Source: Mangrovibacterium sp047972415 (GTDB lineage: Bacteria; Bacteroidota; Bacteroidia; Bacteroidales; Prolixibacteraceae). From it: a stretch of DNA of 12,030 nt. The stretch is from the NCBI GenBank assembly GCA_047972415.1, contig JBKEAN010000097.1, positions 1 to 12,030 of the forward strand. Reading direction: 5' to 3'. The position numbers were made by a program, and so were the translations under genes. Shown piece by piece: positions 1-6,487 of this stretch. Positions within the stretch are counted from its first letter, which is position 1, and each line of letters starts with the position of its first letter. The notes below the pieces were generated by a model that was not told the DNA's origin, made no database searches, and saw only the letters and a list, made by a program, of their open reading frames with translations.

Positions 1-762
1 TACGGCCATGTGCAGCAGGATTGCCACTCCTTTTTTACCGATTGGGGCTTTGATTTTTTGAAGGTGGACTGGTGTGGCGGCGAACACCTGAAACTGAACG
101 AGAAGGAAGAGTACACCAAAATTATTTCGGCCGTGAAGGCGATTGACCCCAGCATTGTTTTTAATATTTGCCGCTGGCGATTTCCCGGAACATGGGCGAT
201 CCACCAGGCCGACTCCTGGCGCATATCGGGCGACATCCGCGACGAATTCAACTCAATCTTACAAATAATTGACCTGAACGCCGGACTGGCACAATACTGC
301 TCGCCGGGCCACTACAACGATATGGATATGTTGCAGGTAGGGCGTGGGATGAACTACGAAGAGGACAAAACCCATTTTAGCATGTGGTGCATGATGAACT
401 CTCCGCTGCTGGCCGGTAACGATTTGCGAAATATGTCGGACGAAACACTTTCAATTTTAACCAATACCGAAGTAATTGCCCTGAACCAAGACTCCGGATT
501 TAAGCAGGCCGTTCGGATTTTGGAGCGGAACGGGATTGAAATCTGGACAAAACCGCTGGGTAACGACGGCCAGGCACTGGCGGTTGCCGTGATGAACCGG
601 AACAAGGAAGCTGCCGAATTTGAACTGACAGCCGACCAGCTGGGTGCCGACGAAGCCGTGACTTACCGCGACTTGTGGGAACACGAGGATAAGGGACCGT
701 TTGGGAACTCGCAGCGCTTGCAGATACCCGGACATGGCATTGTTGTGTTCCGGATGGAGTAG
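1..762 (+). CDS. GH27 alpha-galactosidase-type enzyme, C-terminal part (5' end outside window)
   Basis: The reading frame is open from base 1 to the stop at 760-762, so the visible 253 residues are the C-terminal part of a larger protein. Whole GH27 enzymes are usually about 400 residues or more, so the signal peptide and first barrel strands are missing. The family is clear from FLKVDWCGG (residues 19-27), where D23 matches the GH27 nucleophile, and from SWRISGDI (72-79), where D78 matches the acid/base. The stretch GHYNDMDMLQVG, then HFSMWCMMNSPLLAGNDLR and VIALNQD, is also typical. The last 80 or so residues fit the C-terminal beta-sandwich. GH27 members release terminal alpha-galactose; some act on beta-L-arabinopyranose or alpha-N-acetylgalactosamine, so the exact sugar is uncertain. 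The GTG at position 10 is internal, not a start. The next gene begins 35 bases downstream, which suggests an operon of side-chain-trimming enzymes. Confidence 0.9.
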   Translation, partial: YGHVQQDCHSFFTDWGFDFLKVDWCGGEHLKLNEKEEYTKIISAVKAIDPSIVFNICRWRFPGTWAIHQADSWRISGDIRDEFNSILQIIDLNAGLAQYCSPGHYNDMDMLQVGRGMNYEEDKTHFSMWCMMNSPLLAGNDLRNMSDETLSILTNTEVIALNQDSGFKQAVRILERNGIEIWTKPLGNDGQALAVAVMNRNKEAAEFELTADQLGADEAVTYRDLWEHEDKGPFGNSQRLQIPGHGIVVFRME

Positions 763-797
763 CTGAAACGATTGAACAGACACCAACTATACCCCTT

Positions 798-1907
798 ATG
801 AACGATACGAATAGAAAAATCAGTTCAACCGGGCTACTCCGGTACTTGTTGTTGCTTATTTTCTTACCTGTCGGTTTGCCATTGGCGGCATTCGGCGTAT
901 TGCCGGACAGCATTCAAGCCCAAAAGTTGGTGTTGAAGAGCGAATGCAGTGGGCCGGTAGTTGCGTGGGACCATGCGGACGTGAGTTCGAGCGCCAACCG
1001 TTCGGGATTTGAAACCGGGCAGCTTGTTAAATTGAATGGCGTATATCACCTGTTTGTGAACGAGATGTTTGAGCGCGCCCACCGCGATATGCGCATAGCC
1101 TACTGGACCAGCCCCGATGCCGAACATTGGACAAGGAAGGGCTTGGTGCTGGGAAGCATTCCTGGGCGTACTGCCGCCAACCCGCGCTCCGAAGTTTGGG
1201 TGACGGCCGTTGAATTTAATGAGGACGAAAATGCCTGGAACTTGTTTTATGTGGCCTACCGGGCAGGCGATCCGGCAGCGGGGGAGATAGAAGGCAACGA
1301 CTATGCCGGCCGTATCTGGAGGGCTATGTCGGTAGTGAAAGGGATTGACGGAATTGCGGGCCCCTATGCCGACATGGGTATTGTGCTTGAACCCGGTGCC
1401 GAATCGCAGCCTTGGGAAGGACAGCAGGCGGTGGCCAGCTTCAACCCCTACCTGGTGGGCAGTACCTGGTTCAGTATTTACGACGGTCACACGCATATTC
1501 CGCGTGGTCCCTGGCCCTCGGGGATGGCTTGGGCTCCCGCGCTGAACGGGCCGTGGGCACGGATGCCCGACGGATTTAACCCCCTGCGCATTGTTGACGA
1601 GTTTATGGAAAACGCCATCGTTAGCCGATTGAAGGATGGCCGTTATTTTATGGTCTTCGACTCGTTTGGCGACCGCGAAATAGGCTATAGCTTGTCTGCC
1701 GATGGCATAGACTGGGAGCCGGAGCACCGGGTGAAGGTACAAGCAGCTAACACCGCTTGGGCCGAAGCAGGAGACCACGCCATGCGAACACCGCTGTGCG
1801 CCATTGAGGAAGACGACGGCTCCTTTACGGTAATTTACACGGCACTCACCAAGCACGAAGGTCGGAGCTTTTACGCCATCGGCAAGTGTACGCTGGCCTG
1901 GGAATAA
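798..1907 (+). CDS. Secreted five-bladed beta-propeller glycoside hydrolase-like protein (GH43/GH32/GH117 type)
   Basis: This 369-residue protein starts with a basic N-region and a hydrophobic segment (about residues 14-34) that fits a signal peptide ending near AQ at 41-42. There is no lipobox cysteine. The body shows repeated blade-like segments of the five-bladed propeller hydrolases: GQLVKLNGVYHLFVNEM (74-90), AYWTSPDAEHW (101-111), AIVSRLKDGRYFMVFDS (273-289), IGYSLSADGIDW (295-306) and a closing blade RTPLCAIEEDDGSFTVIYTA (330-349). Candidate acidic active-site residues are D58 or D61 in WDHAD and E271 in FMENAI, but I cannot assign catalytic roles. I cannot choose between GH43, GH32, GH117, GH137-like or an unclassified family. 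Its position between GH27 and GH28 genes suggests removal of a pectin side-chain sugar such as arabinose; this is inference. The start is the only ATG that keeps the signal peptide, since the next methionine is at residue 90. Confidence 0.7.
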   Translation: MNDTNRKISSTGLLRYLLLLIFLPVGLPLAAFGVLPDSIQAQKLVLKSECSGPVVAWDHADVSSSANRSGFETGQLVKLNGVYHLFVNEMFERAHRDMRIAYWTSPDAEHWTRKGLVLGSIPGRTAANPRSEVWVTAVEFNEDENAWNLFYVAYRAGDPAAGEIEGNDYAGRIWRAMSVVKGIDGIAGPYADMGIVLEPGAESQPWEGQQAVASFNPYLVGSTWFSIYDGHTHIPRGPWPSGMAWAPALNGPWARMPDGFNPLRIVDEFMENAIVSRLKDGRYFMVFDSFGDREIGYSLSADGIDWEPEHRVKVQAANTAWAEAGDHAMRTPLCAIEEDDGSFTVIYTALTKHEGRSFYAIGKCTLAWE

Positions 1908-2116
1908 GCACTGTATTGAACGACGGCTGCACCTGAAATAGTTGAGCAGACGAGGGTTTCGCATCGGGCATTTTGCAGACTTGTGTTTTTGTTCGCACCC
2001 GCAAAACGAGGTGGACTCGAATAGCCAATGTAGGGTAGAACAAGCAAGTTTTCGTCGTTAAAACAAGGATAGCTTAATTTTTCATTTAAAAATACACTAA
2101 ACACCTGTTAAACCGA

Positions 2117-3484
2117 ATGAAGAAACTACGCGTACTACTCAATGTATTGGTGGTCTTTGGTATGCTAGCCTGCGCGCCAAAGAAAGCCGAAGTAAAACTA
2201 ACCGAAGTAAAGGTGGAGGCTCCCTTTCGGATGGCACCCATTACTTGCCCCGATTTTAGCGGCTGCCCCCAGTTTGTAATCACCGATTTTGGCGCCGAGG
2301 CTGGCAACCAGCAAAAAACATCCGAAGCCATAGCTAAAGCCATTGATGCGGCTAACAGCAAGGGCGCCGGTACTGTGGTGGTGCCGGAGGGCGAGTGGCC
2401 AACGGCTGCCATTCACCTAAAAAGCAATGTGAACCTGCATTTGGACGAAGGTGCCGTACTCTTGTTTTCGGGCAAGCCCGAAGATTACCTGCCAGCCGTG
2501 CACACCACTTGGGAAGGCATGGAATGTTACAATTACTCGCCGCTGGTGTATGCCTACGAATGCAAAAATGTGGCCATTACCGGCCCGGGTAAGCTGAAAG
2601 CGCAAATGGAGACCTGGAAGCAGTGGTTTGCCCGTCCGCCTGCACACATGAACAGCTTGAAGCGCTTGTACATGTTAGCTTCGTACAACAAACCAATGGA
2701 AGAACGCAACATGGTGAACGATTCGGCCCACTTTCGTCCGCAATTTGTGCAGTTTAACCGCTGCGAAAACGTACTGATGGACGGTTTTTCGGTGGAAAAC
2801 AGCCCGTTTTGGACCATTCATCCCTACTTGTGCAAAAATGTGCTTATCCGCAAGCTCAATGTGTACGCGCATGGACACAATAACGACGGCATTGACCCCG
2901 AAATGAGCCAAAATGTGCTGATTGAACACTGCATACTCGACCAGGGCGACGATGCCATCTCCATTAAGTCGGGGCGCAACCAGGATGCCTGGCGACTGAA
3001 CACGCCTTCGGCAAATATTGTCATAAAGCACCTCACCGTGAAGAACGGACACCAATTGGTAGCCCTTGGCAGCGAGCTGTCGGGCGGTATCGAGAATGTG
3101 TTTGTGGATAGTTGCGAGGTAATTGATGGCGCCAAGCTAAACCACCTGTTGTTTATTAAAACCAACGAACGCCGGGGCGGTTTTGTGAAAAACATTAACA
3201 TGAGCAACGTAAAATGCGGTAAAATTGATTTGGGGATATTGGGCATCGAAACCGATGTGCTATACCAATGGCGCAACTTGGTACCAACCATCGAGCGGCG
3301 CCTTACGCCAATAAGCGATGTGTTTTTGCAAAACATACAGGCTGGCGATGTGCAATTTGTATCGCGTATTTTGGGCGACAAAGAGCTACCGGTGGTACGC
3401 GTTTGGATGAAAAACGTGCAGGCAAAAACCATTGAAGGCGAAAAACACATCCACGAAAATGTGGACAACTTCTCTGAAAACTAA
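2117..3484 (+). CDS. GH28 polygalacturonase-type lipoprotein
   Basis: GH28 enzymes are right-handed beta-helix hydrolases that cleave galacturonic acid linkages in pectin. The 455-residue product begins with a lipoprotein signal peptide with lipobox GMLAC, lipidated at C19. The pectate-lyase-like N-terminal motif VITDFGAEAGNQQ (54-66) opens the helix. Family signatures are HNNDGIDPE (254-262; D257 and D260), GDDAISIKSGRN (277-288; D278 and D279, catalytic pair), GHQLVALGSELSGG (311-324; H312) and LLFIKTNERRGG (344-355). The last normally reads R-I-K; here the arginine position is phenylalanine while the lysine (K348) is kept. This may mark a subgroup with a different substrate pattern, such as an exo-acting or rhamnogalacturonan enzyme. 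The residues after C19 (APKKAE) lack an acidic export signal. The 209-base gap upstream has no convincing Bacteroidota promoter by eye. GH105 follows after 27 bases, so the two are very likely co-transcribed. Confidence 0.93.
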   Translation: MKKLRVLLNVLVVFGMLACAPKKAEVKLTEVKVEAPFRMAPITCPDFSGCPQFVITDFGAEAGNQQKTSEAIAKAIDAANSKGAGTVVVPEGEWPTAAIHLKSNVNLHLDEGAVLLFSGKPEDYLPAVHTTWEGMECYNYSPLVYAYECKNVAITGPGKLKAQMETWKQWFARPPAHMNSLKRLYMLASYNKPMEERNMVNDSAHFRPQFVQFNRCENVLMDGFSVENSPFWTIHPYLCKNVLIRKLNVYAHGHNNDGIDPEMSQNVLIEHCILDQGDDAISIKSGRNQDAWRLNTPSANIVIKHLTVKNGHQLVALGSELSGGIENVFVDSCEVIDGAKLNHLLFIKTNERRGGFVKNINMSNVKCGKIDLGILGIETDVLYQWRNLVPTIERRLTPISDVFLQNIQAGDVQFVSRILGDKELPVVRVWMKNVQAKTIEGEKHIHENVDNFSEN

Positions 3485-3511
3485 AATCAATACATCAAAC
3501 TAAACTAAAAC

Positions 3512-4852
3512 ATGAAAAAACGAAACAGTTTAATGGCGATGGCCCTGCTATTGTGTGGCTCAGCCTTTGCACAAAAGGTAAACGATGTAAGTACGCCTTT
3601 GCACCTGCTGCAACCCGAGTATCCGACTCCTTATGCTGTGCCGGCGCTTGAGGCGCTTGAGCAAACGCTCGACCGGATTTATGAGTACCTGAACGCACAC
3701 ACGCCCCCAAAGCTGATTGATAAAGAAAGCGGTAAAGAACTAGGCGATTACAGCAAAGTAACTGCCAATACCATCATGCAACCGGGCGACTTTCGCCTAA
3801 CCAGCTACGAGTGGGGCGTAACCTATGCCGGCATGTTGCTGGCCGCCGAGCAAACAGGCAATGCGAAGTATGCCACCTATGTTACCGAAAGGCTCAACTT
3901 CTTGGCGCGTGCGCTCGATGCCTTTGCCGCCTTCGAGAAGAAGAACCCGAGCCTACCTTTTCAGCTTAAGCACACGCTGCACCCCCATGCGCTCGACGAT
4001 TGCGGCGCTATTTGTGCAGCCATGATCAAGGCTACTCGTACCGGCAAGGCCGAAGGGCAAGAGGTTATGATAAAAAATTACATCGACTACATAAGCAACC
4101 AGGAGTTTCGCCTAAGCGATGGCACCCTTGCCCGCAACCGGCCACAGCCCAACTCCATTTGGCTCGACGACTTGTTTATGGCCGTACCCGCCCTGGCACA
4201 AATGGGTGCCTACAGCGGCAACACCAGTTATTACGACGACGCGGCAAAGCAGGTACTCCAGTTTGCGCAGCGCATGTTCAATAATGAAAAAGGCTTGTTT
4301 ATGCACGGCTGGGTTGAGGGCATGGACGAGCATCCGCAGTTTCACTGGGCACGGGCCAACGGCTGGGCGGTAATGACGATGGTTGAACTGCTGGAAGTGC
4401 TGCCTGCCAACCATGCACACCGCGCCGAAATACTCGATTTGCTGCGCAAACACATTCGCGGCCTGGCCAATTACCAGGATGGCACCGGCTTTTGGCACCA
4501 ACTAATCGACCGCAACGATACGTACCTCGAAACATCGGCCACTGCTATTTATGTTTATTCCATTGCCCGCGCCGTAAACCGGGCTTATGTTGATGCCAAA
4601 GTGTATGGCCCTATGCTGTGCCTGGCCTGGAATGCAGTAGCTACCAAAGTAAACGCCAAGGGCGAGGTTGAAGGTACTTGCGTGGGTACGGGCATGGGCT
4701 TCGACCCGGCTTTTTACTATTACCGCCCCATCAATGTGTACGCCGCCCACGGCTACGGTCCGGTATTGCTGGCCGGTGCCGAAATGATTGAACTGGTGAA
4801 GCGCCACAAAACCGCCATTAACGACAGCTCGGTGCAATTTTACGACAACTAA
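3512..4852 (+). CDS. GH105 unsaturated rhamnogalacturonyl/galacturonyl hydrolase
   Basis: GH105 enzymes are (alpha/alpha)6-barrel hydrolases that remove the 4,5-unsaturated uronic acid left at the non-reducing end of pectin fragments by polysaccharide lyases. The protein has 446 residues, longer than the roughly 370 of the minimal YteR-type enzymes. Its cleavable signal peptide ends at SAFA/Q (residue 20), with no lipobox, so it is probably periplasmic. Family-like motifs are SYEWGVTYAGML (98-109), LHPHALDDCGA (156-166), SIWLDDLFMAVPAL (215-228; an aspartate here matches the position of the general acid), HWARANGWAVM (278-288), GFWHQLID (326-333) with YLETSATA (338-345), and GMGFDPAFYYYRPINVYAAHG near the C terminus. 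A lyase is needed to make its substrate, yet none is encoded in this window. The stop lies eight bases from the start of a repeat-rich, gene-free region, so this is probably the last gene of the enzyme operon. Confidence 0.92.
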   Translation: MKKRNSLMAMALLLCGSAFAQKVNDVSTPLHLLQPEYPTPYAVPALEALEQTLDRIYEYLNAHTPPKLIDKESGKELGDYSKVTANTIMQPGDFRLTSYEWGVTYAGMLLAAEQTGNAKYATYVTERLNFLARALDAFAAFEKKNPSLPFQLKHTLHPHALDDCGAICAAMIKATRTGKAEGQEVMIKNYIDYISNQEFRLSDGTLARNRPQPNSIWLDDLFMAVPALAQMGAYSGNTSYYDDAAKQVLQFAQRMFNNEKGLFMHGWVEGMDEHPQFHWARANGWAVMTMVELLEVLPANHAHRAEILDLLRKHIRGLANYQDGTGFWHQLIDRNDTYLETSATAIYVYSIARAVNRAYVDAKVYGPMLCLAWNAVATKVNAKGEVEGTCVGTGMGFDPAFYYYRPINVYAAHGYGPVLLAGAEMIELVKRHKTAINDSSVQFYDN

Positions 4853-4859
4853 TTGGGAC

Positions 4860-5059
4860 TTAAACGCAAAGGCGCGAAGGCGCAACGAAACGAAAGGCTC
4901 AAAAGGAATAATACCTCAAAACCCAAAAAGCGAAAACCATCGGGTAATCTATATTCTCTATGGTTTTTGCTGTATGCCATAGAATTAATTCGCGGCTTTC
5001 GATATCCAGTCTCCCCCGTCGGGGGGATCGGTGGGTAGCTCTGCGCCCTCAGCGGTTAA
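4860..5059. repeat. MITE-like unit A with imperfect terminal inverted repeats
   Basis: The left end reads TTAAACGCAAAGGCGCGAAG. The right end reads CTCTGCGCCCTCAGCGGTTAA, whose reverse complement (TTAACCGCTGAGGGCGCAGAG) has the same skeleton, so the unit is bounded by imperfect inverted repeats that both end in TTAA. It carries no reading frame of note. It differs from unit B by an internal hairpin (about 4929-4983) and by a G/C-rich segment at 5006-5038 containing CCCCCGTCGGGGGG. The terminal motifs resemble intergenic 'cgcaaaggcgc / ctctgcgccctctgcgg' repeats I have seen in Bacteroidota and other bacterial genomes; I cannot name a catalogued family. Confidence 0.6.
4929..4983. other. Pair of mutually exclusive hairpins inside unit A
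   Basis: A 12-bp stem with one G-T pair joins 4929-4940 (AGCGAAAACCAT) to 4960-4971 (ATGGTTTTTGCT) over a 19-base loop. A second, perfect 7-bp stem joins 4957-4963 (TCTATGG) to 4977-4983 (CCATAGA). The two share bases 4960-4963, so only one can form at a time. No T-run follows either stem, so neither is a classic intrinsic terminator, although transcript 3' ends of the enzyme operon could be stabilised here. Confidence 0.5.
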
Positions 5060-5063
5060 AACG

Positions 5064-5190
5064 AATTGGTAAACGCAAAGGCACAAAGCCGCCAAGGAAG
5101 AAACCACCCAAAGGGAATAAAAGCCCAAAATTGAAAGGTGAAAATGACTAGCTTTTCGATATGTTCTCTGCGCCCTCTGCGGTAAAAATT
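5064..5190. repeat. MITE-like unit B, a shorter copy of unit A
   Basis: Unit B starts AATTGGTAAACGCAAAGGCA and ends CTCTGCGCCCTCTGCGGTA followed by AAAATT, so inverted ends are flanked by AATT on both sides. Its left part (5070-5136) aligns with unit A at 4861-4927, sharing TAAACGCAAAGGC and a later GGAATAA. Its right part shares GCTTTTCGATAT (5151-5162) with GCTTTCGATAT in unit A (4995-5005). It lacks unit A's internal hairpin and G/C-rich segment. The two units lie in tandem, with only four bases between them. Confidence 0.6.
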
Positions 5191-5191
5191 G

Positions 5192-5467
5192 GATGGCGAT
5201 GGCAAAAACATGAGTTTGTAGCTTCCCCAGTCGCTGGCGGAGCTAAGAACATCAGTTTGTGCTTTCCCTAGCTGCTGGCGGAGCTAAAAACATCAGTTTG
5301 TGCCTTCCCAGGCTACCGGCAAAGCAAATAACATCAATTTGTAGCTTTCTTTATAGATGGCGATGGTAAAAACACCAGCCCGTAGCTTTCCTGGTTGTTG
5401 GCAAAGCAAAAAATATTGGTTTGTGCATTGCCTAGCTGCTGGCGGAGTAAAAAACATTCGTCGGTGG
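5192..5467. repeat. Degenerate tandem array with an exact 41-bp period
   Basis: Repeat starts (AACAT or close variants) fall at 5207, 5248, 5289, 5330, 5371, 5412 and 5453, always 41 bases apart. There are six full copies, a partial copy at the right, and a half copy at 5192-5206 that is in register. The left half of each copy resembles AACATCAGTTTGTAGCTT. The right half comes in three forms: GCTGGCGGAG (copies 1, 2 and 6), GGCAAAGCAA (3 and 5) and GATGGCGATGG (half copy 0 and copy 4). Several copies contain TAGCT...AGCTA, a small inverted repeat. Since 41 is not a multiple of three and stops occur, the array is not protein coding. Confidence 0.85.
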
Positions 5468-5517
5468 TTTATTTATGCTGTTTTATTGTGCCGTTTATTT
5501 GTTCGATTTGTAACTAC

Positions 5518-5547
5518 TTTGTTTGAAGCAATTTATTTTTACATTTT
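5518..5547 (+). promoter_or_regulatory. Candidate Bacteroidota-type promoter for the DUF6261/susCD unit
   Basis: TTTG at 5518-5521 is followed after 18 bases by TACATTTT at 5540-5547. This is one mismatch from the Bacteroidota -7 consensus TAnnTTTG, paired with a -33 TTTG. It would give an untranslated leader of roughly 135 bases. AT-rich sequence makes chance matches likely, and other TTTG copies lie nearby. Confidence 0.3.
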
Positions 5548-5595
5548 CGTTCAAAAAAAATAATGGATTGTGGCAGCTATTTCAACTTATTATTT

Positions 5596-5619
5596 GTAAT
5601 TTAATAGGGCTAAAATTAC
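5596..5619. promoter_or_regulatory. Inverted repeat in the leader, possible operator
   Basis: GTAATTT (5596-5602) and AAATTAC (5613-5619) form a perfect 7-bp inverted repeat with a 10-base spacer, giving half-sites 17 bases apart. It lies about 70 bases before the first codon of the DUF6261-like gene, downstream of the candidate promoter. It could bind a dimeric regulator or fold in the mRNA leader. No regulator gene is in the window, and in AT-rich DNA a match of this size may be chance. Confidence 0.3.
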
Positions 5620-5687
5620 CTCCAGTAGCAAGGCTTATTTTTTTTTAGAAGCAGATAAATATTCAAATCTAATTAAAACTAACAGCG

Positions 5688-6421
5688 ATGATTAATAAAC
5701 TAACACACAAAACACTTGCTACCGAAGTAGCTGATGTTTTGAGCTTGTTGATAGCCGCTTACGATGCAAGCGGTTTGGGAGCCGATGTTTACATGGATGG
5801 TTTTTTCGGCACAGCAAGGCAGAATTTAGTTGAGGTGAACGAAGCCTAAAGCGTATGAAAGCAACTTCGGATTTGGAAGAGAAGGATGCTATACGCGACG
5901 ACTTGGTGCGCGACTTGTTTTTTGTGGTGCAGGGAGCTGCCCATGTACCCATTGACGATGTTAAAAGCGCCGGGCAAAAACTAATGAAGCTATTGGATAA
6001 CTACGGTTTAAGTATGCTTAGCGAAAGCTATGCCACCGAATCGACCCTGCTTAACTCGCTCCTGCTTGATTTGGCCAAGACCACTTATGCGCTGGATATT
6101 ACAAAGGTGTTGGGCTGCACCGAACTACTAGGTATGCTAAGTATAGCGCAAGACGACTTTGAAGCCGCCAGCTTAAGTTTCGAAGGTAGTAAATCGGTAG
6201 AAGCCACTTACAAAAATGCCACCGAACTAAAAACAAAACTAATAAAAAGCATTAACAGCGAACTGGTTGAGGATATGCGCTGGCTGGTGCGTAAGCAAAA
6301 CGCCACGTATGCGGCATTTGCCCAGGTTGTGTCACAAATTATTACCGATAATAACCTGAGGGTACAACGCCGCCTGGCAGCAAACAAATACAAAAAGAAA
6401 AAGGCGGAAGGCGACGCTTGA
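5688..6421 (+). pseudogene. DUF6261-like protein gene split by an apparent one-base frameshift
   Basis: An ATG at 5688 opens a 53-codon frame (starting MINKLTHKTLATEVADVL) that stops at TAA 5847-5849. The rest of the protein continues in another frame, with an ATG at 5855 and 188 codons to TGA at 6419-6421. Adding one base near 5846 would read ...VEVNEA-LKR-MKATSDLEEKD..., a smooth 244-residue helical protein. That matches the length and layout (D..RD helix, then KLLDNYG, then ES.LLNSLLLDL) that I associate with the Bacteroidota family DUF6261. The function of that family is unknown. No signal peptide or membrane segment is seen. No typical slippery heptamer is present at the junction (GAAGCCTAAAG), so programmed -1 shifting is less likely than a real mutation or a sequencing error. 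Separate translation of the 188-residue part is also possible. The gene ends 66 bases before the susC-like gene. Confidence 0.65.
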
Positions 6422-6487
6422 TACAAGCCATCGCCTATCCGGACTTCTACTAATACAAACACATACTAAAATTAATCCCTTTAACTT

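Larger units (their letters stand above)
4853..5687. other. Repeat-rich gene-free region between the enzyme genes and the DUF6261/susCD genes
   Basis: These 835 bases contain no credible gene. Short open frames here are low-complexity, lysine-rich products of repeats and show no family features. From left to right the region holds MITE-like unit A, MITE-like unit B, a 41-bp tandem array, and an AT-rich leader of about 220 bases with a candidate promoter and an inverted repeat. It separates two probable transcription units of the PUL. Confidence 0.8.

Noticed and set aside
864..1964. 366-codon open frame on the minus strand
   Set aside because: It is the antisense shadow of the propeller gene, and its product shows no recognisable domain or signal peptide.
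1908..2116. Promoter for the GH28 gene
   Set aside because: TGTTTTTG near 1983 is close to a -7 box, but no TTTG is found at a workable spacing upstream, so I left it out.
2824..3468. 214-codon open frame on the minus strand
   Set aside because: It lies wholly within the GH28 gene, and its composition (Ser/Phe/Pro-rich) fits a chance antisense frame.
4853..5151. Two short plus-strand open frames of 61 and 63 codons after GH105
   Set aside because: They are made of repeat sequence, are lysine- and arginine-rich, and read through the MITE-like units; they are not credible genes.
5192..5467. CRISPR array
   Set aside because: The repeats abut with no unique spacers, the copies are strongly degenerate, and no cas gene is present.
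5357..5563. 68-codon frame ending in a hydrophobic stretch
   Set aside because: It starts inside the 41-bp array, which is not a multiple of three, and runs into AT-rich leader DNA. The apparent membrane segment comes from T-rich sequence.
5629..5650. Nine-T run at about 5638-5646 as a terminator
   Set aside because: No stable G/C-rich stem directly precedes the T-run on the plus strand.
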